Of a DNA stretch of 64,000 nt, positions 8,061 through 18,430 are shown piece after piece. Location of the stretch: positions 93,469,298 through 93,533,297 of the forward strand of contig CM041783.1 of the NCBI GenBank assembly GCA_023374045.1, written 5' to 3'. Source of the stretch: Limonium bicolor (Eukaryota; Streptophyta; Magnoliopsida; Caryophyllales; Plumbaginaceae). The number at the start of each line of letters is the position of its first letter. Within the stretch, counting starts at the first letter, position 1. The position numbers and the translations under genes are program-made. The notes beneath the pieces are model-generated. The model was not told the origin of the DNA. It searched no databases and was given only the letters and a program-made list of their open reading frames with translations.

Positions 8061-11000
8061 GCTGTGCACTCGGAACGGGAGGTATACTGAGTGTCTGCAA
8101 TAAGGCAGAAGCCGGCAAGAGCGACACAATCCTCACCGGTACCTTTCCAGTGAATGGCGTGGATGCATCGATCTTGTTCGACTCTGGAGCCTCACATACA
8201 TTCATTTCGCTATCATTTGCGAAGAGGCTGGGGTTAGACGGTGAAGAGATGCCAGACTTCGTGGTCACTCTCCCGTCGAAAGAGTGGATCAGGTGTACCC
8301 GCTACTACCGAGATGCTGTTATACGAATCAGGGATGAGGAGTTTCCGATCGACTTGATAGAGTTCGACGGACTAGGTTTTGACGTGATTGTCGGGATGAA
8401 CTGGTTGGAGCGGTACAAGGGTAGAATCCTGTGTGCCGAGCATCGACTGCTTCTTCGGAGTCCATCTGGGGTTACTATATCATACCGCCAGAGGCCCAGG
8501 GAGCCTTCGACACAGATCATTACCGCCATGGCCATGTATCGTGAGATACGACGAGGAAATGATGTATACCTCTGCTATGTCCAGGACATAGAGAGAGACC
8601 CTGAGTTTAGCCCAGATGTGCCGGTAGTGTCGGAGTTTCCTGATGTATTTCCTAAGGAACTGCCGGGCATGCCGCCAGCACGAGAGGTTGAGTTTGAGAT
8701 TGACTTAGTTCCGGGCACCGGACCCATTGCGAAGGCACCTTATCGTATGGCTCTAGCAGAGATGACAGAGCTCAAGGAGCAGCTGAGAGACCTACTCGAC
8801 AAGGGCTTTATCCGCCCTAGTGTTTCACCATGGGGAGCGCCGGTCCTCTTCGTGAAGAAGAAGGACGGTAGCCTCCGCCTGTGTATTGATTATCGGGAGC
8901 TGAATGCTGTTACGGTGAAGAACCGTTACCCTTTACCACGCATCGACGATCTATTTGATCAGCTGAGGGGAGCATCAGTATTCTCCAAGATAGACCTACG
9001 TTCCGGATACCACCAGATTGCCATCCGTGACAGTGATATCGAAAAGACAGCATTCAGAACTAGGTATGGGCATTATGAGTTCACAGTTATGCCGTTTGGC
9101 TTATCCAATGCACCAGCAAAGTTCATGGACTTAATGAACCGTTTGTTCCAAGATCAGTTGGAAATCAGTGGTAGTCTTCATCGATGACATACTTGTGTAT
9201 TCGAAATCGAGAGGTGAGCATGAAAGCCACCTGAGAGATGTGTTGCAAACATTGAGGAAAAATCAGCTGTATGCTAAATTTTAAGTGTGAGTTCTGGTTG
9301 AACCAAGTATCCTTCCTTGGACATGTGATTTCTGAGGCCGGGATCGCTGTTGATCCGGCAAAGATAGATGCAGTGCACACCTGGCCTAGGCCGAAGACAG
9401 TTACCGATATCAGGAGCTTCCTCGGTCTGGCAGGTTACTATAGGAGGTTTGTGAAGGACTTCTCCAGTGTCTCGAAGCCGATGACTTCCTTGATGAAAAA
9501 GGATGCACCATTCGAGTGGACAGTCGACTGTGAGAGTTCTTTCACGAGTCTCAAGGATGCTCTGACATCTGCACCGGTTCTGACATTACCAGACGGTCCA
9601 GATGATTTTGAGGTCTATTGCGACGCATCAGGCAGGGGTATGGGTTGTGTGTTGATGCAACACGGGAAGGTCGTGGCTTACGCCTCCCGACAGCTGAAGA
9701 AGCATGAAGAGAACTACCCTACCCACGATTTAGAATTGGGTGCCATTGTCTTCGCATTGAAGATATGGCGACATCATTTGTATGGGGTAAGCGTGTGACA
9801 ATCTATTCCGACCATAAGAGTTTGAAATACTTGTTCACTCAGAAAGAGTTGAACATGAGGCAAGAAGGTGGGTTGAGTTCTTAAATGATTATGACATCAA
9901 TTTACAGTATAAGGAGGGTAAGGCAAATGGTGGTAGCTGACGCATTGAGTCGCCGAGCACACTCTCTCCATCGCATCGTCTCATACTTACTTGGTTGAAG
10001 AGGTGCGGAGTGCTCAGATGACGGATCAGTATATGGTGGAGATTAGACAGAAGCTTATTGATGGCACATTCGAGGGTCAGAAGTACGACTTCAGACTCCA
10101 CGATGATGACCTGATTAGGCTAATGGCGACTGTGTATACCGGAAGTAGCGCGAGCTGAAGGAGCGCATTGAGTGAATCCCATTGTTCTACTACATCGATT
10201 CACCCGGAGCTTCAAAGATGTTATAAAGGATATGAAAAGATATTTTGGTGGCTGGAATGAAAAAGGATGTGAATGCTATGTGTTGAGGTGTCTCACTTGT
10301 CAGAGGTCAAGTTTGAGCACCGACGGCCTGGTGGTATGGTGCAGCCAATGCCAGTGCCCGAGTGGAAGTTCCATGAATATCTATGGACTTCGTGGTAGGG
10401 CTTCCGCCTACAAGGGGAGGTCTGAATATGATTTGGGTTGTGTAGACCGCTGACCAAGGTGGCTCGATTCATACCGATGAAGGACACCTGGAAAGTGGCT
10501 AAGCTTGCAGAGCTCTTCGACAGAGAGATTGTAAGACATCATGGGGTTCCGAAAAACGATTGTATCCGACACCGAGATACCAGATTCTTATCGAGGTATT
10601 GGAGATCCACACGAGAGGCACTGGGTACCGAAACTGAAATTGAGAACAGCGTTTCACCCACAGACAGATGGTCGAGTGAGCGCACCATCCATCCGACTTG
10701 GGATGTTACGTGCTGTGCACTTGACTTTCAGACCAGCTGGATTGATAAGTACATCTGCGAGTTTAGTTACAACAACAGTTACCATGCTTCGATCAAGATG
10801 TCTCCCTTCCAGGCATTGTACGGTAGACCATGCCGCACGCCTTTATGCTGGGATGAGTCGAGTGAGACGGTCATTATAGGACCAGAGTATCTGGAAGTTC
10901 AGGCAGAAGTTCGCCAGATCCGGGCTAACATGAGAGCAGCTCAGGATAGACAGAAGTCGTACGCAGATGTGCGCAGACGTGACCTGGAGTTCGCCGTGGG

Positions 11001-11418
11001 CGATCAGGTATTTTTGAGAGTATCCCCCATGAAGGGAGTATTTCGTTTTGGCCAGAAAGGCAAGTTGAGCCCAAAATATGTGGGGCCTTATGTTGTGACG
11101 GAGCGGATCGGCCCGGTAGCTTATAGACTTGATTTACCCGCCGAGCTGGGCAAGGTACATGATGTATTTCATGTGTCCCAGTTGAAGAAGTATATGTCTC
11201 ATCCGTCTCATGTGCTTCAGCCTGAAAGGCTAACCTTAGAGCCGACCATGCGATCAGTGGAGACTCCCGTACAGATTCTGGATACTAAGACTCGAGACAC
11301 TCGCCATAAGTCCGTGAAACTGGTGAAGGTCCTCTGGTCTAAGCAGGACGTTGAGGAGGCCACTTGGGAGCTGGAAGATAAGATGAAGGCGAAGTACCCG
11401 TCATTGTTTGCTTCTTAG
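8061..11418 (+). CDS. pol: E1 Pol: protease, reverse transcriptase, RNase H, integrase, chromodomain (with frameshifts)
   Basis: The order is typical of Ty3/gypsy chromoviruses. Protease has [10 protein letters not shown] (catalytic Asp near 8180). Reverse transcriptase covers roughly 8640-9400, with its FIDD box near 9177 just past a frame change. RNase H (YCDASG near 9620) follows, then integrase with RDTRF and SERTI parts of the DDE triad. The GPY/F-type region (KYVGPYVV) is near 11080, and a group II-like chromodomain ([10 protein letters not shown] near 11350) ends at the stop 11416-11418. The reading frame changes near 9161, 9283 and 9797 and repeatedly between about 9850 and 10690, damaging the RNase H end and the integrase zinc finger. 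Most are one- or two-base length differences relative to E2, so sequencing error is possible. There is no good start codon; entry is predicted by splicing from Gag at 8061. Confidence 0.88.
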
Positions 11419-11432
11419 TGTTTATATGTATA

Positions 11433-11466
11433 GGGTACGGGGCGTACCCCTTTTAAGGGGGTAGAG
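11433..11466 (+). promoter_or_regulatory. Hairpin plus second polypurine tract just after pol (E1)
   Basis: Arms GGGTACG (11433) and CGTACCC (11443) enclose GGG, followed directly by TTTTAAGGGGGTAGAG. This nearly repeats the true tract before the 3' LTR. E2, E3, E4 and E5 all have it, and the last three use a different but pairing hairpin. It may act as an extra plus-strand primer or an RNA signal. 11467-11690 holds nothing else I recognise. Confidence 0.6.
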
Positions 11467-11690
11467 CCGTTTCGGTTATGGTTGTGTACGACATGTATAT
11501 GTATACATTGTCTATGTTATGCTACAGACCGTTGTGTCTGAATGGTATTATGTGGGTTGGACCTTGAGTCTGTTGTGGTGTAAGTATGATGGTAGTGTTG
11601 GTAATGATGTTTTGGAAGTATTGTGTTATAAGATTTTCCCCGTGTTCTAATATTAAGATATGTGGGAAGTGTGAACTTTGGGGACAAAGT

Positions 11691-11709
11691 TCTTTTAAGG
11701 GGGGTAGAT
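11691..11709 (+). promoter_or_regulatory. 3' polypurine tract of E1
   Basis: TTTTAAGGGGGGTAGAT directly precedes the 3' LTR start at 11710. This is the plus-strand priming site expected of an LTR retrotransposon. Confidence 0.9.
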
Positions 11710-13873
11710 TGAAATACCCCAAACCTTAGTATGTTGTTTAAACATTAAAACATGATTTATCAAGACAAGAAAATGTCTTAGAAACATTAATAAACAATTT
11801 AAACCATAAAGAACACAATTAAATACCTTAAGGTCAATATGGGCTAAAATGTGCTCTAAGCTTGGAATAAGCTTGGGTAAGACCTAATGAACTTACCAAG
11901 ACCTTATTTATATGTTAATGAACATATTAAATCAATTACCAAAGAAAACCAAGCTTGAAAACAGTTAAAACACAAAATGTGCTTTAAGAAGTCTTAAAGC
12001 ACATTTTTGAAAAATTGTCTTGTAAATGAGTTTTGAGTGGCTAAATGTCCATCATTACTCTTAAATATATATGTGTACTATATAATATCACATTTGGGTG
12101 GCTATATCAATGGGAAATCAAAAATTTCACTTCTATGTGCCTTGTTTTATGAATAGTGATTTTTATAAGCTAGTTTGTAACATATGTTGTATTAAGTAAT
12201 TAAATTGACAAAAAAGACTAAAATACCCTCATTGTATTATAGGGGGCCGGTTTCCTAAGTGTGGTGACTCACCACTCACTTATTAACATGTTAAATAAAT
12301 AAAGATGACTAACTAGGTACTATTTACTTTAAGGCTTAAATATCTTCTAAAAGCAAGTTTTATCTCATTCTCTCATTTCCCTCCTCCATTTCACACGGTT
12401 CCAACTTCTTCTTCCTCCCTTCTTGCTGTTCTCTCACGGTAATATCACCACCACCATTAAAACTCAAGCTTTGACCTCTTGTAAATCCAAGCTCACTTAA
12501 CCAAATCAAAAACAAACACCACCATTCTCTTCCTCTTATCAAGCTCTTTATTTCTATCTTCTCAAAACTTCAAGAGCCCCATTTCGGTGCCATGGAGTTC
12601 CACCATTGAAGGAGCTTGAGCTTGTATTTCTACATATTATACTCTCCTTTGCTTCTAGGTAAGGAATCTTAAATAAAAACTACATTTCCTTCATGTTTTT
12701 GCCTTGACCGAAAATGTACATTGATGGAGCTCTTTGTGTGACTTTGCTCTAGCTTCATTCCAACTCTTCATGGACTAGGTGGAGTCCTCTCTTGATATAT
12801 TCAAACTCTCTTCAAAGATCAAGGTAAAAACTACATTATGTTTTTGAAACAATGTAAAATTAGGGTTTACAATGAGATGAAGCTTAAAGCTTGAATACTC
12901 ATTATAATGTTTGTATATTGTTTAGAACTTGACAAGGAATCAAATACCTTACCGGTTTTATAAGGAAACAAGAAAGAAGTTGTTTGGAAAAGAGGTAAAT
13001 ATACTAACCTAATGTTGTTTTAATGCCTTAGGAGAAATGAGCTTATAATGCTTGTTAAAACTACCTAAAGAGCAAATGGTGAATGACCTAGTAATGTTCT
13101 CAAGGAGACTAGTAAAAGAACATATGTTTTGTTGTATGTATTTGCAGGTCAAAGGCTATATATTGTGGAAATTCAGTGTTTATGATTTAAGCACTTTAAG
13201 GGCCTAGAAGCCATGCATTTTAAGGGCCTAAGTGTCATGCAATTTAAAGTTATGCATTATATTTTAATGTAGTGGGATTTGAGTGTTCTTGGTGTTCTTA
13301 GTGTTCTTGGGTGTTTAAAGGTGAAAACAATGTGCTTTGGTGTAACAAAATGCTAGGAAAACCTATGTCGAAATTTAGGAAATGCATAAGGGGTTCAAGA
13401 TGTTTTAAAGGAACTTTTGATGAACTAGGAAGTGTTCTAGAGTGTAATAAGGACTTAGGCATGATCTTGAGGTTTTAGTATGTACCAAAGTCATTTTGGA
13501 CTTAGGTAAAGACTTAGGCAAACTTTGGTAAAATAAGGAGAAAGTGTGAACTTGAAAAAGGATTTCAAGAAATGACATAAGGAGTTGATGGTAGGAAATG
13601 ATGCTTGAAAGATGATGTTAAAATGAAGAGAAAGTATTTTGAGATAGTAGTTATCATAGGTATGAAACACCACTTGGAGACTAGGAGAAAACATTGTAAG
13701 TGTTAGGAATTTTGTGAAGATATAAGTAAAGGCTTAAGGAATTAGAAAATGAGTTTTATGAGTGTTTAAGGATGTCTTAAGGTGTGTTTGAAGTGCCCAA
13801 ATGAGGTTAGGGTGTACTAGGATATATGGGGTGAAGTTTGGAGTTGAATGAGAAAAGGAAAACAAAGGTCTGG

Positions 13874-14213
13874 GGCAGACCGAACTTGCGACCGAACTTG
13901 CAAGTTCGGTCGAGCCCAGTTTACCCTGCGAGAATTGGCTTCTGGAATGGACCGACCTTGGGGACCGGACTTGCAAGGTCGGTCGGGCTTGTATTTTGTG
14001 TACGGATTGAGTTACTGGAATCGACCGAACATGGGACCGGACTTGGCAAGTTCGGTCGGGCTAAATTTTCAAAGGGAAGAAACTCTCGGGAATAGACCGA
14101 ACATGCGACCGAACTTACAAGGTCGGTCGGAGTAGAAAATTTTGACGGAAATGTGTTCTGGAATCGACCGAACTTGGGTAAGTTCGGTCGGTAAGGTCGG
14201 TCGGACCAAAACT
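13874..14213 (+). repeat. LTR hairpin array, GACCGAACTT type (E1 3' LTR)
   Basis: This is the copy of the array at 3612-3950, with the same five modules and no difference I could find in the arms. Confidence 0.85.
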
Positions 14214-15134
14214 TGTAAAAAAAAACAGAAAAGAATGTGACTTATGTAGTTAACCCTAGGGGGTATAATGAAGGTAACCTAGGGTAAGTTAGACATTAAA
14301 AACATGTCATACAATCATGTTAAATACTTAGTAAGTTTGAAGTTAAATAAATAATTAACCGACGTTACTAATGTGTTTAGGATTCTCTAGGTGGAAAAAT
14401 CGAGGCAAGGACCAAGGTATGGTTTTCTTGCAGTCTGTTGTCTACCGGTTTACACCGGCTTGGGTGTTGTTTGCTTTTCTGTGTGTTACGACCTTATAAG
14501 ATTAAGGCATGAAAAGAGTTTACAGTTGTTATATATTATGATGTTGTATTATTGTGACTCCTTCCCTTGGTGTGTCTAACAAGACCTAAACACTTACTTG
14601 TGTGTGACTTAACAAAATGTGTGTGATCACTAACAAGTGCTAACCGGGGGGAGTGAGGAGTCCGGTCATGTTCCGGCCAGCGTGTGAGGACGGGAGTCGA
14701 TGTCATATCCGGTTCGGCTCTTGGTGTATGTATAGGTTGTATTCCAATTTGGTTTCTACCTTCCCTTAGCTTATCCAAAGCTAGTAATGACTCACGTCGG
14801 GCCACAGGGGCATACAAATGTTATTTCGGTGTGCTTGGGATTACTATATCCGACACACCTTGGGTATAAGTTAACCGTTCGATATAACTGGACGGTAACG
14901 AGGTTGGTAACGAGCTTAGCATGAGATTGGCATTAATCTCTAGGCTCACTATGTATACTAACTATGGTGGAAGGTTCCTTGTGTGAACCGGTTTCATGGT
15001 GGTATTGTTATGGTGCTATGCAATTTCCCTTGCTATGCTATGGTGTATTATGTTGGATGTTTAAAATGAATGCCATGTTATCATGACAATTGGTTGCGCG
15101 TATCCGGTAGCGATGGGCTGCGCGTTAACCATAC

Positions 15135-15173
15135 CAGCAAAGGTTGCTGACCCCCTCGGGGGCTCCATATTTT
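15135..15173 (+). promoter_or_regulatory. Conserved double stem-loop with T-run near LTR 3' end (E1 3' LTR)
   Basis: Arms CAGCA/TGCTG enclose AAGGT, then CCCC-CTCG-GGGG, followed by ATATTTTACTGCAGG. This is the 3' LTR copy of 4889-4927. In the 3' LTR it would lie near where the genomic RNA should end. Confidence 0.5.
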
Positions 15174-15558
15174 ACTGCAGGATGAGGATCGAAGAAGCGG
15201 AGTGGCTCTAGATCCTAGGTCGTTGATGTACTTTTGGTTATTTTGGTTGTTGAGCCGGGATGCGCCTGTGCTCCCGAGGCATTACATTTGGTACCGTTCG
15301 TTAAACAGTGGTGGATGTTTACAGTTGGTAGTTGTGATGTAAATTAAATACTCGGTATTGTTGGCTATATATATATATGTGGATGTTAGGATCTATGCTC
15401 GGGAGTCTGATCATCAGACCGATACACTTGTATTTATTATGCCTAGTTAACCACGTGGGTGGTTAACGGCGTTGTAACACCAAAGCGTTAAATTATTGTT
15501 GGTTGGTTATTTCCGCTGCGATTTCAGTAGTTGGTAGGGGCGTTGTAGGGGTGTTACA

Positions 15559-15886
15559 AGGCCCATGAAGTTGCACCACGAGAGTAGGAGCGGTTAGACT
15601 TAAGATGGGTTGTTTGTTTTGAGTACGGGTTGCGCTTGTGCTCTCGGCTGTTTATATTGGAACTGATGTAAGTTTGTAAATATGACTTGGATACTTAAAC
15701 TCGGGGTTGGTGGTATTTGGATGGGTGTTTTGGTCGGTGTTTATTTGGATAAGTGTTGTAATTGATAAGGCCGGTATATTCTAGCGATCAGACCGTGGAA
15801 GGGCAGGTTATTGTATTTCCGCTAAGACGAATTCGATAAGGTTCAGTTTTGCGATAACCACGATTGGCTTTGGATGGGGTGTTACA
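15559..15886 (+). repeat. E2 5' LTR, second segment
   Basis: The segment resumes with AGGCCCATGAAG and matches 54355-54688 of the E2 3' LTR, ending TGGGGTGTTACA. The join across E1 restores the uninterrupted LTR when one AGGCC copy is dropped. Confidence 0.93.
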
Positions 15887-15891
15887 AAAAG

Positions 15892-15916
15892 TGGTATCAG
15901 AGCGTAGTTACGCTGA
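15892..15916 (+). promoter_or_regulatory. E2 primer binding site with a damaged hairpin
   Basis: TGGTATCAGAGC (15892-15903) matches plant tRNA-iMet exactly. The downstream arm has lost two bases (ACGCTGA instead of ACGCTCTGA), so only a partial hairpin forms. The leader is broken 30 bp later by E3. Confidence 0.9.
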
Positions 15917-15937
15917 TCAAGAAATACCGGACATAAG

Positions 15938-16331
15938 TGTAACACCCACAACTCAATCCAAATGTGGTCTCGCAACTTAACAGCATATATTATACATGTC
16001 ACGCAGCGAATTCTTTACACTCCAGGACCTTGCCACGGTCTGACTACAGAATATACCGAACATTAATACATAACAACCTCAACCAAATACATATTCTTCT
16101 ACAATCCTCTCAAACCTATACATCTACTAACTCAATTGCATACGAGTGTACATGCACAACTCGTAGGTCACACTTAATCCTTAACACTTGTATCTCTTTA
16201 CTCTCACGACGGTCTCCTGATGTACCTGTGTAGTAAAAACAGCCCCCAAAGGGGGTCAGCACGAATGCTGGTACGATCCTCTCATGGCCACCAAGCTAAC
16301 GTGGCTACGACGACTAATTGTCGATAGCATG
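15938..16331 (-). repeat. E3 3' LTR, terminal segment
   Basis: It begins TGTAACACCC on the plus strand and matches 39659-40060 of the right LTR. It contains the conserved stem-loop at 16232-16271. It is cut at GCATG by E4. Confidence 0.92.
16232..16271 (-). promoter_or_regulatory. Conserved double stem-loop with T-run (E3 3' LTR)
   Basis: On the minus strand: CAGCA-TTCG-TGCTG, then CCCCC-TTT-GGGGG, then TGTTTTTAC. It is identical in arms and loops to the E2 version, another link between E2 and E3. The second E3 copy is at 39961-40001. Confidence 0.55.
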
Positions 16332-16758
16332 TGTAACACCCCTACCATTAATACATGTTTACCGTCCAATCTCCTTACAGTCAGATACAGCAGCGGATAT
16401 TTACTTATGTACAATGGGTGACAATGCCGCTAACACCCACGTGGCTAACAAGGCTACTACTGCTTACAGCATCGGTCTGATGGACCAGAATCCCGAGTAC
16501 TACACTTCCACAACACATACTCCACTCATCAAACGAACACTACAAGGTTCCATTCAATACTTTACTCCTTCGTAAACCATACAATACAAAATTCATAACC
16601 GAGTCTACTAGGTTTCCAATACAATTACAATGCTTCCAAGTTCGTACACCACTCTCTAAGAGACCTTAATACACCGTTCCTCACAACTACTTGCTTTTAA
16701 TTACAGGGGTGTGCCTCCGGTCTCTTCCTTGACCTATTCGCTTCGGGTACCTGCACAC

Positions 16759-16795
16759 TAAAAAATGTCCCCCGAAGGGGTCAGCTTTCGCGAGA
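16759..16795 (-). promoter_or_regulatory. Conserved stem-loop with T-run (E4 3' LTR)
   Basis: On the minus strand: CCCC-TTCG-GGGG, then ACATTTTTTAGTGTGCAGG. The GC arms, T-run and CAGG are kept; the upstream CAGCA/TGCTG hairpin has diverged. The 5' LTR copy is at 26778-26815. Confidence 0.5.
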
Positions 16796-17954
16796 ATGAT
16801 AACTGCATACCCCGCGTACTAGTGAGGTACGCCGACCACTTGTCGAATACATGCGTTTCGTTTTCATACAAACATACCTGCATACATGCTCTTATACACG
16901 AAACAATAATACTTTCGCAACAACACTACATACAGTTAATTACATACAAGGAGTACAATGTAAATCCAACCAATACATACTTACCTTTTTCCGAATTACA
17001 CATACACATTACATGCACAATACAATATTTGTTTGCTTCATTGGTCCACCCGGGTTAATCGGGTGAGATTACTCTTTTACTCGTTACTTCATACATACGC
17101 ATACATACTCATACTACTTACGGATCCATACTTCTTACTCTTGCTCTTACTCAAGTTAAGTCGTCGGGACCTCCGGCCCTGGGGACTACTCCTCCCACCT
17201 CCGGGATTTACTTGACTCACCAATCCGGGATGCTACCCATTTAAGGGATTTGGGCCGCGGACCATTTAAGAGTCAGGATTTGCAGCCAACCTCTTGTGAC
17301 TCCGCATCCTCACGCGTGGCCGAAACTATATCGGACTTCTACTCATTCCGGTTTTACTCACTTAAGTTAGGAAGTTAGGTAGTTAGGAATTAGCAAAGTC
17401 AACATTCAAGCCACAATAATACAAACCCCTATACACTTACATACATACATTACAATATACAAGTACACTACAAAATACCAATACACTTCATCATCATTCA
17501 TATATTTCATGAATTATCCAAACTATTGTTCGACAAATGTCAAGAACAATGTGAACAAGCACAGTAGTGCAATATAGTCCGATTCATGCATTTATCTTAT
17601 TAGGTGATCAAATAAGCACACAAATCGGGGTAACCAGATTAGATCAGGCATGATAAATCAACCTTTCACCGTTGTACTTGTATCCCAACGTTCCTCCGGT
17701 ATTCACATTCCAATCCTATGATATACATACAACCGAATAATTAATCTAACTATCATTAATTTAATTCGGTTACCCTTACGCTTCCTAACTCATACTTACT
17801 AAGTCTCACATTCTTTATACTTACATTTTATTTACTTACTGTTATTACTTAACAATGGTTTACTTACATATATATGCACATATGTATAGGTGGGTATACA
17901 TATACATACATACATATACTACCATAGTCTTATAGTTTTTTTTTGTAAGTTTTG

Positions 17955-18430
17955 ACCCGACCGAACTTGCGACCGACCTTGCAAGTTCGGTCCAAGTCAG
18001 TAGGCTACATCGGGTGAAAATTCCAGGGCCGACCGACCTTGCAAGTTCGGTCCCAAGGTCGGTCCATTCCAGTGAGTTACTTAACGGAAAATTTTAGCTC
18101 AACCGACCTTGCAAGTCCGGTCGCAAGGTCGGTCCATTCCAGTAGCTTACCCGACGGAAATTTTTCTGGTCGACCGACCTTGCAAGTCCGGTCGCAAGGT
18201 CGGTCCATTCCAGTAAGTTTCAAGGCGGAAAAATTTTGCGTCGACCGACCTTGCAAGTCCGGTCGCAAGGTCGGTCCATTCCAGTAGGTTACAGACGGGA
18301 GAATTTCTCTGGTCGGACCGAACTTGCAAGTCCGGTCGCAAGTTCGGTCCATTCCAGAAGTTTTCCCGTCTTTGTAAATCTGGGCTCGACCGACCTTGCA
18401 AGTTCGGTCCCAAGGTCGGTCTGGCCCAGT
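17955..18430 (-). repeat. LTR hairpin array, GACCGACCTT type, seven modules (E4 3' LTR)
   Basis: Modules of about 70 bp hold arms GACCGACCTTGC and GCAAGGTCGGTC around a 10-base loop with TCCGGTC, followed by CATTCCAG. In the module at 18316-18349 the arms are GACCGAACTTGC and GCAAGTTCGGTC: both arms changed together. ACCGAC, the core of plant DRE/CRT sites, recurs in every module. Confidence 0.87.

Larger units (their letters stand above)
11710..15558 (+). repeat. E1 3' LTR (3.85 kb)
   Basis: This LTR is nearly identical to 1416-5316, with scattered substitutions and small indels. It is followed by the AGGCC duplication. Internal landmarks: TATA-like site near 12334, hairpin array 13874-14213, stem-loop 15135-15173. 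No coding region is visible. Confidence 0.95.
1411..15563 (+). mobile_element. E1: autonomous Ty3/gypsy chromovirus-like element with AlkB domain, with target duplications
   Basis: E1 proper is 1416-15558, flanked by AGGCC at 1411-1415 and 15559-15563. The LTRs (1416-5316 and 11710-15558) begin TGAAATACCCC, end GGGGTGTTACA and are nearly identical by eye, so the insertion is recent. Order: 5' LTR, primer site, leader (5349-5535, no gene seen), intron-containing gag, AlkB, pol, second polypurine tract, 3' polypurine tract, 3' LTR. It sits in the E2 5' LTR about 20 bp behind the stem-loop at 1359-1400. The frameshifts in pol between about 9160 and 10690 contrast with an otherwise clean element. 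Confidence 0.95.

Noticed and set aside
16232..16271. Bacterial rho-independent terminator
   Set aside because: The shape fits, but the context is a plant LTR. I kept it as a conserved stem-loop of unknown role.
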